A program made the position numbers and the translations under genes. The notes under the pieces were generated by a model. The model was given only the letters and a program-made list of their open reading frames with translations, did not search any database and was not told the DNA's origin. Of a DNA stretch of 64,000 nucleotides, positions 21,675 to 34,849 are shown piece after piece (within the stretch, counting starts at the first letter, position 1; each line of letters opens with the position of its first letter). Source of the stretch: Homarus americanus (taxonomy: Eukaryota; Arthropoda; Malacostraca; Decapoda; Nephropidae); contig NW_024756914.1 in NCBI RefSeq assembly GCF_018991925.1, forward strand, positions 7,368,031 through 7,432,030, read 5' to 3'.

Positions 21675-23519
21675 TCCTGCAGTTTAATGTTCCTGACTAT
21701 CTCTCGGAGAGGCCATTATTATCCTTGTTTTCAGAGGATTATACGTATGTTAAATTATTTCTCTAAAGTGTTGAGAGTGGCAATAGGCCGTATGAGGTTC
21801 TCACTGAGTAAACATCCACACACCGTCTCGCGCAGCACACACCTGCTAACACCTATAGCTATGGATGGTGTGCGCGTCATTTACAACTGGCTATACGCTC
21901 CGTTACTACGGCAACTGTCCCAACACTATACACTACAATGCTCTACATCAGCGAGCGACTGTTGATAATTCACGTTTGGCTGTAAGTGTTGTTAGAGCCG
22001 GTGTCATCCTTCAAAGCGTCGCTCCCCTCCTGAACGTACAGTTTTCATTATTAAGTGCCTGTCCCTCTATCCCAATCACGTAAATTTCGCTCGGTGAATG
22101 CTATTGTACTCGTCCGTCCAGGGTAACAAGCAATCAAAGTGACAACACCCAACCCATCGATCACCAAGCCAACTGTGTTATTGTATCCTCGTGAAATTGT
22201 GATTTTGTCCCTCATAAGGGCCTTTGAGCAATAATGAAAGTTATGTCGTGTATATTATCAGAAAATTACCCTTGCCAGCATACTGTGTACAGAATCAACG
22301 GCCCATGCAGCACACCATCAAATTATAGCCAAAGTTAGGAGTCTAATGAACACAACTTAGCTACACTCCGGCCAGCGCCAAGGTCACGGGTTTCGGTAGT
22401 TTTATTCCTGGACTACAGTACGACGGTCTCCCCGCGTCTACCATAAACTCAAGAGGACCATCTTCAACACCAGAAAATCTGCCACAATGTCATGCGTTCA
22501 TCTCAATTTCTTTTGCGGAGGAAACTAGACAGATGTGTATGTTAATAAGACCTCCTCATTACTGCCCGACCCACCAGTGATCTAGGACAGCCTCGTGCGC
22601 CTGAATATGCCAAGAGAAGAGGAGTTTCCAAGTTCCAATTTACAGCCCAGCGAGAACAAAGGATCCACCTTAATTGTGAAAGCCCAACACCTTACAACGC
22701 CTGGTTCTTCCTGCTAAGTCGTTTAACCTCCACCGACTTGAGGCAACTAATCCCGAGTGTTTTCTGCGCTCTATGGATCCCTTAGGTCGGCTGCATCACT
22801 TTACTTCTCGCCGGGGACACACTGTAAGCTGCCTTAACATCCACACATCTCCTTTACTGTCTCCAATCCCGATAATAATTTTCTGGAATGCTACTGTCTA
22901 CTGCCCTGACAGCTTGTCTATCTCGTGTGAGCCTTCCCTTTCACTACCTCTACTTGTGTCAACCTAACCTTCCTGGTAAAGTCGGAGGCCAGGATAATAG
23001 TGATCATCTTAGTGCTACTGTGACCAACCTTCTGTCAGCGGTGGTAATATGGATCACTGAATGTGTTGGGTGCCCAATCTCGCTTTCCTATTTGCTTGCT
23101 GCAGCTTCCATGCGGGTCTTTGACGTGTACATGGGAGCTGTGGGCATGAGCACCGGGGTGCCGCAGGCGTCGTGTGCAAGGAGGGGAGCCACAGGCGATA
23201 TGTCCATTGGCCGCAGAGGCGTATACAACATGGGGATGGAAGGAGGGGTGCCAGCAGACGTAAACAACAGTGCCTTACACGAGGTGAAGCTACGTGTCAT
23301 GGTCCTGGCTGACAGTGACGTCATCAACACCTAACGAAGAGTTCAGGGCGGCGCGCGTGATGAAACACCATTATTTTCCTTCAAGTTTTCTTGTATATTG
23401 TACTAGCTGACTGGAGTGGGTGACGCAAGGAATGTGGGAGGAAAATTAAAGTGGCCGTGGTGAGGAGACAAGACACACCGGGAACCTTCAAGTGTACCAC
23501 AACAGTTAAACGTCTGGTG
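21675..23519. other. Unique sequence, about 1.8 kb, with weak exon candidate
   Basis: Complex sequence without tandem repeats. The plus-strand frame at 22888-23334 (148 codons) includes a plausible acceptor (TTGCTTGCTGCAG, ending about 23103), and the minus strand is also open at 23088-23330. Neither reading matches a family I recognise. A TGACGTCA CRE octamer lies near 23318. Confidence 0.35.
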
Positions 23520-23523
23520 CAAT

Positions 23524-23545
23524 CAATATATATATATATATATAC
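23524..23545. repeat. (TA)n microsatellite
   Basis: About ten TA units. Confidence 0.9.
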
Positions 23546-24592
23546 ACGAGAAATTGAGACTATGCACAAGGGTGAAAGGTTGCCAGACATAACTCAAGTG
23601 TTGCACTGTTAACGGCAGCACCGTGCAACACACACAGCCTGTAAGCAACGAGCAGTGCTCTCAGATCAACTTTCGAGTGAAGAGGTAAACAGCAGGTACT
23701 GTACTGTAGCTACCAGACACGGAGGGGAACTTGGTGGTACAAACAGCTACCGTACAGTAGTTACATAGCAAGTGTTAGTCGAGTCAACCTGCTGCGTCCG
23801 TTTACCCGGTGGACAAGTACAAGGCCGGGAGAAAATAAGTACCTCGTGGTATAAACAGTTGACAAAGCGAGCAAGTGTCTGGTGATGGCAAATGCACCAG
23901 CTGCCAACGATAACAAGTTTCTCGTGGTGCATATTTAATGTCTTCCGGTACAACATGCCGCCACAGATAACGTACGTACGTACGTGTGTGTGTGTGTTAC
24001 AAGAGGAGAACTTGCCTTCGATAGCACTAACACCTCTGTAATGTATTATGAAATACCAACAGCAAAAAGTATCTCATAAGAACTCTCATCTACCCATACA
24101 AACACACTATCTCACAGTTCTCTTAAATGCAGTAATTACAACACTACTTAATAAACCCATATTATTAACAAAAACACGACCCCTCTTTAGTGTTCAATGT
24201 TAGCCCAACAAATCCTATCATTAAGTCCTTACCGGTGTTCAACACACACCAGTTAACACGGGCATGGGGTACTGCACGTCTGGCTAGTACTCGCCTTTAT
24301 CCATGTCAACAAATGCATCGCCCTCAACCTCCAAAAGATCCGGTACAGTACCCACGTGTTGTGATAACCAACACCACACAGACCACACCAAGCATCTTAC
24401 ACACCATAGTTCCCCGACCTTTAACAACGCACGCACGCACACACACTACAGTATTTACCGGCCTGCGAGAACAATCACATTTTACTACATTATAAAGCAC
24501 ATCTAGCGAACGAATACTTACACCTCAAGATTAGATTAACCACCGAAAAATAAAATAAAACTAGCGAACTAAGATAAAAAAAAAAGGTTTAA
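23546..24592. other. Unique sequence
   Basis: Contains (ACGT)4 then (GT)6 at 23968-23997. No gene recognised; short frames on both strands are without features. Confidence 0.5.
23968..23997. repeat. (ACGT)n-(GT)n tract
   Basis: Self-complementary ACGT repeats lead into GT. Confidence 0.88.
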
Positions 24593-24627
24593 AGCTCCCT
24601 CCCTCCCTCATCTCTGTAACAATACAT

Positions 24628-24631
<4 letters not shown>

Positions 24632-24668
<37 letters not shown>
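24632..24668. repeat. (CA)18 microsatellite
   Basis: Perfect CA run. A short CCCT run precedes it at about 24596-24610. Confidence 0.95.
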
Positions 24669-24670
<2 letters not shown>

Positions 24671-25034
24671 ACTGATATCCTCGACACCACTTTTCAAATA
24701 ACTTGAACTTTAGGGAGCAACAAGTGAGAAGCGTCGCGCAAAACCAAAGTGGGATGAAGGAGAGGGTGGAGAAGACCCACTTGAGACAACGAGATAATAT
24801 TTAGTTCTTACCAGTCGGTCGGGCGGTCTCCAATAACCTAAGATAACGACTACTGAAGCTATAGTGTACCTTCGTGTATAAACTGGAACACATAATATAG
24901 GGAGGAGGAACTGTAGACATGACATACTAAGGGCGTGTATAGACTGAGGTGCGCTCTTTGCGTTCTTGTTATCTGTCTGTCTTCCCTCCACAGTATATGA
25001 TCTTCCACTTGTGTAAAACTTGTTCTAAAATGTA
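24669..25034. other. Unique spacer
   Basis: No feature recognised. Confidence 0.5.
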
Positions 25035-25085
25035 CACACACACACGCACAAACACACACAGACACACACACACACACACACACAG
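25035..25085. repeat. Interrupted (CA)n microsatellite
   Basis: CA tract with AA, GA and GC interruptions. Confidence 0.93.
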
Positions 25086-25319
25086 AGCAGTGACTTTATC
25101 AAAACCATTCTCTCGCTTCCCCTCAATTAGCGTCTTGAGAGTAGCACTTTGTCTTCCCCGATCTTACGTCGTACTTAAGGTCTGTGCTGACGTCATACAA
25201 CAACAGATGGAGTAAGAAAAAGTTAAATGTAAGATAGTTAATAATAATAATAATTCAGTAGAGCCAAAAGGTAAATCGTCAAATATATCGAAGTGTTCAT
25301 TATTCGACTGACAATCACA

Positions 25320-26130
25320 CCACCTTGCACCATCTTCCATCAACACACACTCACACTTCACACCATCAACACCGCCCACCATCAACACACCCACACCATC
25401 AACACACACTCAAACTCCACCATCAACACACACACCTCCACCATCAACACACCTCCCTACATCAACACACCTCCACCATCAACACACACACACTTCACCA
25501 TCAACACTCCACACCATCAACACACTCCACCATCAACTTTTTACCTCCACCATCAACACACACACCATTCACCATCAACACACTCACCATCAACTTCCCC
25601 TCCACTGTCTCAACACACACACCTCCACACCATCAACACACACACTTCACACCATCAACACACTCCACCATCAACACACACTCCACCAACACTCCACCAT
25701 CAACACAAAACTCCACCATCAACACACACCTCCACACCATCAAACACACACACCTCCACATCTTTTACACACTCCACCATCAACACACACACCTCCACAC
25801 CATCAACACACACACACACACCTCCCACACCATCAACACACACACACTCACCATCAACACACACACTCACATCAACACACACACACACTCACACCATCAA
25901 CACATACACACCATCCTTACACCTCCCACCATCAACACACACACACACACACACTCACCATCAAAACACACTCACACCATCTTCCCACACTCACACCATC
26001 AACACACGCCACCATCAACACACCTCCCACACCATCAACACACACACTCCACCATCCAACACACACACACTCCACCATCCTTTACACACACACCTCCCAC
26101 CATGTACACACACACACCTCCCACACCATC

Positions 26131-26167
<37 letters not shown>

Positions 26168-26171
26168 CATC

Positions 26172-26267
<96 letters not shown>

Positions 26268-26445
26268 ATCACACACACACCACCATCAACACACACACAC
26301 ACACCATCACACACACACACCATCAACACACACACACACACCATCAACACACACCACACCATCAACACACACCACACATCAACACACACACACACACACT
26401 CCACACCATCAACACACACACACACACACACACACACCATCAACT
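25320..26445. repeat. CCATCAACACAC minisatellite grown from (CA)n
   Basis: About 1.1 kb of variable units, each a CCATCAA linker plus a CA run of differing length, often with CTC or TTC inserts. At 26139-26266 the linker is nearly absent and a long CA tract remains. Unit length varies (about 14-35 bp) because the CA part expands and shrinks. Open frames of 386 and 387 codons (His/Thr-rich) and minus-strand Val/Cys frames are artefacts. Confidence 0.95.
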
Positions 26446-27263
26446 CCAATTAACTCTTTTGAGAAGTATTTACCACCACTTTCCTTAACACATTGATCAT
26501 CCTCTTACCAAGTGAAAAAGTGCGTAAACCCCCTGAATGATGAAGTGTGTGTACAAACACCTATAACCACCTAACTCCATAATCCTATTCATCTGCAATC
26601 TTCTTAACTCTCTGGGTCAATCTTTTCAGCTGGAGGTTGAGTGAGCTGTTCGCTGCCTCTACCTCATTTTTTAATACCAAGATAAAAAAAAATATAAATA
26701 CGAAATGTGAGTTTTATTAATGTTGTCAAGTACTCAAGTGGTTGATTTAGTTTAATTCTTCTTCAGTTTCCTCTGTATACGCACTTTAACTTAACCTTTC
26801 CGTAGAATCTCACGAGATAGTCGCCTCCCCTTTTCCAGTGGATATTATCATATATACCGACAGACAAAGATAAGTGCAGCCAACTCCCATTTTCCGTGAC
26901 GAGGATAAAAGATTGGCGTCTTTCTTTCATCACCTTAATTACCGCCAGTAACACTAATAATAACTAGGCCTATACGCGGCAGATCAAAGGGGTGTTGAAT
27001 CCTAATATTACCTTAGTTTATCTTCACAGTAGCTGCCAAGTATGACCTTATCTTCTTCAACAGATTATAAATAAATAATAAAAGTTCAGTATATTTACAC
27101 AAAGTTTGTTCAGGGGAAAATTAATGAATAACCTCAACATACCTATCCTGCCATTTTCTGTTTCTTTACACGCGCGCACACTTACTCCAGTGAATAATAA
27201 ATAATATCCAAACCAATCCAGGAGTTGAGACCCTCGGCTACTGCCACACCATTCCATTAGTCT
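26446..27263. other. Unique AT-rich sequence
   Basis: No tandem structure; short minus-strand frames (26763-26954, 27057-27341) lack recognisable features. Confidence 0.5.
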
Positions 27264-27285
27264 GCCACACACACACACACACACA
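27264..27285. repeat. (CA)n microsatellite
   Basis: About ten CA units. Confidence 0.9.
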
Positions 27286-27663
27286 AGCCGGCTAATGAAT
27301 GCTACTACAACTACTGTGTCAAGAGTTTCTATGTACATCACACAGGGGATTGATACTTAATCCCTTGACAAGGTTCTGAATGTTTAAATGGGATGCGTGT
27401 TTAACAAAGATGAAAACGTCAAACTGGGATTACCTGAGAGTTCCAATACCTGTACTGTACCCTCAAACACACACACAGGGCAAAATATATATATATAAAC
27501 TCGGCCACGACCAAAATATCTCCCAGGTTAAATATAGGACTCTGACGGCAAGAAACACACTTTATGGACCCGATGTCTATTATACCCCTTCATTGTCCGG
27601 CCAAACAATATAAACATTTTCAACTTTCACGCGAGAATAATGATGGTAAAGGTTAATGAATAC
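27286..27663. other. Unique spacer
   Basis: No feature recognised. Confidence 0.5.
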
Positions 27664-27700
27664 TCACACTCTCTCACACTCTCTCTCTCTCTCTCTCTCC
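27664..27700. repeat. (CT)n microsatellite
   Basis: CTCTCACA units then about 11 CT units. Confidence 0.92.
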
Positions 27701-27779
27701 TAGTGGAATTTATATCAACCCCGCCACCTATATAAACTTAGTAATAGTTCATTTAATCGCAAGTGAAAAATATACCTTA

Positions 27780-28042
27780 CCTTTTTATACAGACTAGTGT
27801 TATATACTTCACCATAAAAGGGGTCTACTATAACACGTCATCTCCTATGCAATATAAGCTATAGTCACACCTTCATCTCCCGGACACAATAGACCTATAC
27901 ATATCACACTTGGCTCCTACACCGTTTACAATCACACTTATATACTTCCTATACAATATAATCTAGTCACTATCTCCTGGACAAAACTTATCTACATCAC
28001 TCATCTCCTGGGCAATGCTGACCTACATCACACTTACCACCC
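27780..28042. repeat. Decayed TCATCTCCTGG repeat
   Basis: Diverged copies of CACTCATCTCCTGGACAA followed by a CTACATCACAC segment, spaced about 35-60 bp. Clearer copies lie near 27865, 27965 and 28000. Confidence 0.5.
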
Positions 28043-28289
28043 CCAATACCCCCTCCCCTCACACACACACACACTCACTCACTTTAAACCGTCAACATTT
28101 TAGGGCCGATATAGAACGTGGTGCTTGAAGGCCTCTCCTGAAGGAACGTTTTGAGTCTCCCCACTCTCACCAGGCGTGACATCACGACTGCATTAGTGTG
28201 GCGCGGTAAGGAGTGCTCGCCTGCACGCCCGCCCTTGAGGTGTGAGAAGTGCTGGTCAAGGTCCCCTGTATTCCCGGAGCCAAGCACTC

Positions 28290-28350
28290 TCCACCACACA
28301 CTCTAGCACTCACAGCCACGCACTCTAGCACTCACAGCCACGCACTCTCC
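28290..28350. repeat. 22-bp short tandem repeat
   Basis: Two and a half near-perfect copies of ACTCTAGCACTCACAGCCAC plus GC. Confidence 0.85.
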
Positions 28351-28681
28351 AACATGAAAAACACCACAACACGTCTTTATGCCTTTCCGATGACCTACTC
28401 CCGAGCAGCTCCGAATACCCGACTATATATAAATTCCACGTGAACAAAAGGAACAAGTTCTTCATCAACATGTGTACTCGTGGCATATATTCTGATAACT
28501 TCTCCAACTATGATGTAAAATCGAAGCAAACTACACATTCTGCTCTCACACAAGGAACGGTCATAACAAACCCTTACACCTACCTACACCCCCCAAAAAT
28601 ACCCTGTAACAAATCTTTAGTGCGAGGCTGTAGTGATATATTATTACAGGAATTAATCTCACGTGTTAATAGTTGCTAGCC

Positions 28682-28683
<2 letters not shown>
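28351..28683. other. Unique spacer
   Basis: No feature recognised. Confidence 0.5.

Positions 28684-28731
<48 letters not shown>
28684..28731. repeat. (GT)24 microsatellite
   Basis: Perfect 48-bp GT tract. Confidence 0.96.
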
Positions 28732-28732
<1 letters not shown>

Positions 28733-29381
28733 TCCTGCGCCAGTACATTATATACACACACACCCCCAAATACTTTTCCCCCTTTACTGTCAAGAGTTTT
28801 GTTTGGTGTTGTGTTATGGTCCGCCGGAGACGCCTAGTGACGAACACCTTAACTAGCCGCTTCTATAAAAAAAAAAAAAACTTAAAAGTTCCTCTGAGAA
28901 ACACATTTGAAACTTGAGTAGTTTTACGGACACCTGCAGTTGATGAAGGATTTAAAAGAAGTGTCAAGTTCGTCCGGGGTTCTTTTACCTCACTTGGGGC
29001 TACTTTTCAAGTTACTTTTCCAAGACGGGGGACCAAGACTTCAAGTTGAGAGCCGTGGCCTAAGCTTACAACACACCTAAAGGCGACACGGGGCTACACT
29101 GTGCTAAACATGAACAGATTCTACTGGGTAAAGTTAGTCTATACACATGTTTCTTAAAGCCATGGCTGTCACCATCAAAAGGACAGTTTTACTAACGTTA
29201 GTGTGGCCATGTATACGATTTCACACATTGTTGGTTATAAATAAACTAATATTTGATAAATACTATTAATACAAATACTGACAGAAGCGAAACTGTCGAG
29301 CTCCTGTCAATCACATTGCTGGTGTCCTTTACTTAATAACACTGATCATTAATGTTCTAAGTGGACATCGTTATTGGGGAC
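28732..29381. other. Unique sequence with A14 run
   Basis: Poly-A at about 28867-28880. Otherwise no feature. Confidence 0.5.
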
Positions 29382-29453
29382 GCACGCACGCACACACGCG
29401 CACACACACACGCGCACACACACACGCGCACACACACACACACGCGCACACTT
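29382..29453. repeat. Alternating (CA)n/(CG)n tract
   Basis: About 72 bp of uninterrupted alternating purine-pyrimidine made of GCAC, CACACA and CGCGCACA blocks, in a pattern suited to Z-DNA under supercoiling. Confidence 0.93.
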
Positions 29454-32155
29454 ATTATAATCCGTTCTTTTGTACTGTTAACTATGGTCATTAAACCACG
29501 TTCTAAAATATGAAGCACCTGACAACATCTTATAGTTAAGACTCATTGGTCGTATAAAATAATTACACAAGAAAACTGTACCAATAATCCAGGTTTATAA
29601 ATAGAACGGGACAGCTGGGTATACAGTATAATAGTCGGCCCCAATAATAAACTCGGCTTTAGTCCAGCCAAACTACCCCGACACTGTCATGAAATTTGAG
29701 CCAAGTCGTAAACACGAATTCTACACGACCTACATTGTTTCTTGTCCCGGTACAACACAACGCACTATATAACATTACACACAACGAAGGATTAAAAAAT
29801 ATATTTGTTTATCTAAGAAATAATACCCGATGCATAATTCCTACGGCATAAACTCTCGCAAAACTTAATCCTTAGTGAATATATAAATTTTCTGCAACAT
29901 AACACTCACACACAGGGCCTTTATTGCCTTGTGAGTTGTGAGTAATCAAAGCTAACTAGTATGGGTCCTATTAACGCTCACAGCCGTAGTGCTAATATAC
30001 CATTACTGACTGACCAGGTAAAACAGCTGATCCTATAAAAACACCAGTAGTCATATGGTTACATATTTATATCCATGGAGGGAAATGTTCGATTCTATTA
30101 TAAGGGACTAAATAGGACTCAATAATTACTGTTAATAGGGATTCCGTGTTGCCTGTTCCCTTTAATCGTAACTATCCTCTTGAACGAGCCAATTACAGCC
30201 TCTTGTCTGTTTAAATATAAGACTCGTCCCTAATACATTCAGCCATCGTCTCCAACACCGCGACGGTAAACTACACTTCAACACCACGAGTATACATTTA
30301 TTAGTTCCAAAAGCTGTCCAAGTCATACAAGACCCCACAATACTGCTGCTGCTGCTGCTCTTTCCCTCCCCCTTACCCTATCGAGAATTCTTCTTTATGG
30401 AACCTGGAAACCAAACCAAGAGAAAATGAGAAAGAGAGAGTATCGATTTCTTTCCTCTCTCTCTCTCTGTCAGTCTGCATACAATTCACCAAGGTTTAAA
30501 TACATTTTTTTGGAACAAGCATGGTAGATATTTTTTTTGTAAGTCCCAGACATTAATTGATAGCTCCCTTACTTAATGATTGTAGGTCAATTGTGTAAGT
30601 CTTAGCAAGTAGCCAGAGTGTCTGCAAGAGGAGACTGTATGGCGGGGAGGCTGACGTAATCTGTGTGCCTTTCTAGCTCGGAATGTTGTTATTTCATCGT
30701 GTTGTTGCCTCAGCATCTCCACGCGCGCCGCCCGCCTCGTGTAAGTAACTCTATACTGGCCAAACTAGTCAGTGTACACTACCGACTCGTAATTGAAAGT
30801 CTCTGCAAACGCGGTTGCAAATCTACTGCACGGGATTCAAATGTTATTGCGCAACCATAAAGATTTTATGGTTATTGACATGTTCTTCAGGAGGAAAATT
30901 CACCAAATGGTCTCAGGGTTTGTTCTGAGCCAAGTAATGTTCTCTACACCAAACTGTATAGCTGCCGTTACTACCTTACTCCATCTGTACGTCAAGTTGT
31001 GTTATACAGTACAGTACGTGAGAACCAATCTCTGACAGCGTGGTATCAAATGTTTACACGCACCGCAACACACACGGTCATCTACACTATTCCCCCCAAC
31101 AATGGAACTGATCCAGATATTAGCATGTCGTCGCTCGTGGTAAAAACCACCTCTTTACCGCCAGGTTAATTTGTATACAAACTTGTGGGAATTTAAAACG
31201 GCTTTGCATGTTGACGGACAGACGACACCCATTTCTATATACCCCAACTTGGTTGAATGGGGGAGATAAAAAGTAGCAGACGACTGCAGGACAATGTGTG
31301 TCCCCGCCATTGTTCCGCATTACAAAAACAAGACGTCTATTGTGACCCCCTCCCCCCGGGTCTACAGTAAGCCGAAGAATAATCCATTTAATGTAAACCT
31401 TTTAAGACTTGATTAGGAAAACCGTTTGTGTTATTATAAGTGAATGTTATTTCTGGCTGGGGATAATAGCTCTACACTGGCCAAGACGCGGGGACATGTA
31501 AAGAGCATTGTCGGTGAAGGTGTATCCCAGTATCTTGCCACTGTCACAAAGTATTTATTTCATGATAAATCTCCAGCCATTGTACTCTGTCACTAACCTT
31601 GCCGTTAACATCTGCATCACACTACACTACGTCTATTTAAGGATTATCGACCTTAATGTCTGAAAGCTAAAACGAATATAATAGGTATCGAGATAGAGCG
31701 TTTTAATAACATTCACCAACGTTCAATAACTGGAAAATGTCTTGATGGGAGGTGGAAACACTGCTCTGTATGCTGACGAAAATTTAACCATCTGAAATTG
31801 AGTTACATAAAAAAGTTTACCCAATAATTACAAAATATGGAGAACAGTGAACCAACTTTGTTATGATACTGTAATAAACCTCCAATGGACCTATCGGCTT
31901 ATGAAATTTTTCGACTGCACGACGAAATAGCGCTCCAAGAAAGTTAGAGAAGTACGTAAGGGAAGACGGACGGACAAGACTACAACACCATTATCCAGTA
32001 AACAAGTCCTTCTTCCCCTGTCCACGTTAGCACCTGTCTGAGGCGCCGCCGTCCTCCTGTGTCTACCTGATGATGGTAGTGGTAAAGGGCGTCTCTAGTC
32101 TTTGTTTATATGTACAGTCGTTCAAAAAAAAAAATACAAAATTGTGTTGAGAAAA
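29454..32155. other. Longest unique stretch of the window
   Basis: About 2.7 kb, AT-rich, almost free of tandem repeats apart from (CTG)5 at 30343-30359 and short CT runs. Frames at 30663-31035 (plus) and 31120-31320 (minus) are unrecognised. GACGGACAGACG (about 31213) and GACGGACGGACAAG (about 31964) look like tails of dispersed repeats. No exon could be supported. Confidence 0.5.
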
Positions 32156-32230
32156 TGTGACAACGGACAAAGTATTTTGACAACCCTACCGAGACAACAG
32201 GGGTCGTAGGCTGAGACATACTGATTACGG
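32156..32230 (+). repeat. Dispersed repeat family A, copy 2
   Basis: Contains TTTTGACAACCCTACCGAGA and ACAACAGGGGTCG. Aligns with the copies at 2758-2838 (minus) and 62521-62600 (plus). An A-rich run precedes it, as it does copy 1. Confidence 0.6.
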
Positions 32231-32484
32231 TAATATATAAATGAAAGAAAATTGACACTGATCTGTTGCAAGTCTATCAATATTATTTTCAAATGTTTTT
32301 ATTTATTTTTTATTACCCTTTTTGGGGAGGGGGGATAAGAGCTTAATTGTACCGGAAGTTGGTGCATCCCAAATACCAACATACAAGAATAATTAAAGGG
32401 CATATAGTCAAACTACGCTTCCGCTTTAATAAACACGATCGTTGCTGAACAAAGAACACATACGACGCGAACAACTTCCTAGTA
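32231..32484. other. Unique AT-rich spacer
   Basis: No feature recognised. Confidence 0.5.
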
Positions 32485-32500
32485 CACGCGCGCGCGCGCG

Positions 32501-32534
<34 letters not shown>
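32485..32534. repeat. (CG)n-(CT)n compound microsatellite
   Basis: About nine CG units join directly to about 14 CT units. The same kind of junction occurs at 36292-36300 and 53228-53240. Confidence 0.95.
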
Positions 32535-32540
<6 letters not shown>

Positions 32541-32897
32541 CATCACTACAGCAAACAGCACCATGCAAGTTTTACCAATTCATAAAAGCGCTACATCTTC
32601 GAGAGTTGCCTTCAAGCAGCGCGATGAAAACTGGTATATATAACCAATTCACGAGAACAGTTGGCAAACACTGACTATAAAGACACGCTTCTCTTGTACT
32701 GTACACAAATGTTACCAACTAAGAAGTGAACCTTTTTGCGCCAACTTTCTGTAATCAAGTCTTTCATAACATTTCCTGCTACTGTTTACTCCTGAATGAT
32801 TAAACAGTGGAACTTTTCTCTTCCCCAATGAATAAACTTTTCCCAATATTCATCTATTTTAAGTCTTCAAGTTACAACGTATATACTGGGTGGAATA

Positions 32898-32898
<1 letters not shown>
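32535..32898. other. Unique AT-rich spacer
   Basis: Contains a TATATATAA string near 32635 without other promoter support. No gene seen. Confidence 0.5.

Positions 32899-32942
<44 letters not shown>
32899..32942. repeat. (CT)n microsatellite
   Basis: About 20 CT units. Confidence 0.95.
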
Positions 32943-32943
<1 letters not shown>

Positions 32944-33371
32944 AAGTATTTCTCACTGACTTTCCTCTTATCCTTCAAGCCACCATAGTTATTCATTTTT
33001 AACTGGTGAAAGCTCCGACATGTATCACAGTGCTCTAGTATATGAATAAAGTTGTTAACATTTTGTAATATTTTCAACAAATTTAACACCTCCATAATAC
33101 CTCCTGCACCTGTCTATTATGTATGCGACAACTGTGCCAACACTCAATTCGCCGAAAACTGCACGAGGAGAGTGGATTTCACATTCAGCACGCCCCTATG
33201 GGAGGTAATCTCTGATTGGACCAGGAAAAAAAGTGTTGTTATTTTTTCATCTGGGACCTCCACAACAACGCTTCATGCATAAGTCCATTATGTACACAAC
33301 AACTATAGCAGAGTTTCAAATCAATCCACTCAATACTGTACGAGTTGATTACCACAGCACAGCGGGCGGGC
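32943..33371. other. Unique spacer
   Basis: Short plus-strand frame at 33052-33282 is unrecognised. Confidence 0.5.
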
Positions 33372-33428
33372 GGGGCCGCGCGCACACACCCACCCACCCA
33401 CACCCACCCACCCACACCCCCACACCCG
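33372..33428. repeat. (CACCC)n-type tract
   Basis: CGCGCACACA followed by CCCACCCACCCA repeats; i-motif/G-quadruplex capable. Confidence 0.88.
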
Positions 33429-34235
33429 TTTCCTGCATCACTATCTGTTCGTATTACAAGTCGGGGAATTGAATATACGGTATACACGTTCTTTTTTTCA
33501 CCATAGTACTTGAGTAGAGATCTCAATGACCACAAGATATATGAAGACATCCCTTTATAATCTCTACACTCCCTCAGGACTCGTCGTCAATACCTCTGTC
33601 AACCTATGAACGACTAGATCATAATATATGTATATAAGCATTCCTTAACTCTCGCTCACTCCCTCATTTTCTATTCCACCTCCAAATTTTTTACTGATAC
33701 TAATTAGTTTCCTTTTATTCACAAAATTAAACAATCAAAACTTACAGTGATTAAGCCGTATTTTTTTCCTCTTCCTTGAAACAATAATTACCTTCCACCT
33801 TCACTCAGGTAATTTATTCATCACCCTGGCCGAGAGCGTCACCTGCCTCCATATTAACACGCTAAGCAATAATTCTGGGACAAGTTTGATTAACCCCATC
33901 CAATGAACAGCGTCTTATTTGTCACCAACCACACCCTGCTTACCCCCGTCTACCACCACCCTGTCTTCCTAGCCCCACCCACCCACCCTGTCTACCCACA
34001 GCCACCCACCCACCTACGCTGCCCCCAAAACTACTTCAAATTCGCTACATTTCTGCCGGATAAGCCAAGCCGTGTTCACTTGGTCAGACGTGGTGATACT
34101 TTAGCCAGAAGCGCCGAGCCGAAAACAACTTTGCGAAAGGCGGTGTATAGCTGGGAATCCGCCCCCACCCCCCCCCCTCCCTTTCCCCTCAAACTTGACG
34201 AAAGGCGTTAAATTTTTCCCCAGAATCCCCAGATA
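33429..34235. other. Unique sequence with C-run
   Basis: CCACCCA motifs at 33960-34010 and a C-rich run at about 34160-34190. Frame 33903-34211 (102 codons) is unrecognised. Confidence 0.45.
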
Positions 34236-34622
34236 AAAACAAGTGAATGAAGGAGCCTGCCAAAAAGTCTGTGAAAGTAAGGTCGCTGAAGGAGTTTGCC
34301 CCATAAAGTTTGTGTATATAGAGTTACTGAGGGAGCCTGCTAGTAAAGTACGTAATAATATATAAAGTAGCAAAGGGAGCCTCTGCTTAAGAAAAGTTTG
34401 TGAAAGTAGGGTTACTGAGGGTGCTTGTTAAAAAAGTCTGAAGGTATAGGGAGTTTAAAAACTTTCTACAAGTATCGTAACTGAAGGAACCTTTTCAAAA
34501 ACTTTCTTAAAATAGGAAAGCTAACGAAGCCTTCTAATATCTTTCTAAAAGTAGAATACATGAAGGAGTCTGACGAAAAGTCTGCGTAAGTAGGATACTG
34601 GAGTCAAAAAGTTTGTAATGGC
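34236..34622. repeat. Decayed ~40-bp minisatellite
   Basis: About nine copies of AAGTTTGTGAAAGTAGGGTT plus CTGAAGGAGCCTG, spaced 39-44 bp (for example GGAGCCTG or variants at 34252, 34291, 34332, 34376, 34419). Copies are heavily mutated, so this is an old array no longer homogenised. Confidence 0.75.
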
Positions 34623-34849
34623 AGGACAGGTAAAGGAACTCGACTCTTTAAAACAAAACTTTAAAGCAAAACGGACGAAGAATTTTCAATGTGTCAAAAA
34701 ATTAAAGAGCTCACAACTTCTACTTCCAAATACGTACACACACGCACGTACACATTGCATACACAGCCAGACAGTAAGTTCACACAGGGGAACCCACACA
34801 GTGTAGTTACATCTGCTAAACAGGTTATGGTGTGGCGAGTTGTGATTAT

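Noticed and set aside
9510..25200. Three TGACGTCA CRE octamers (near 9512, 23318, 25189)
   Set aside because: About one is expected by chance in 64 kb, and none lies beside a supported promoter.
25293..26488. 386- and 387-codon His/Thr/Pro-rich frames
   Set aside because: They run in two phases through the CCATCAA/(CA)n array; no non-repeat coding signal.
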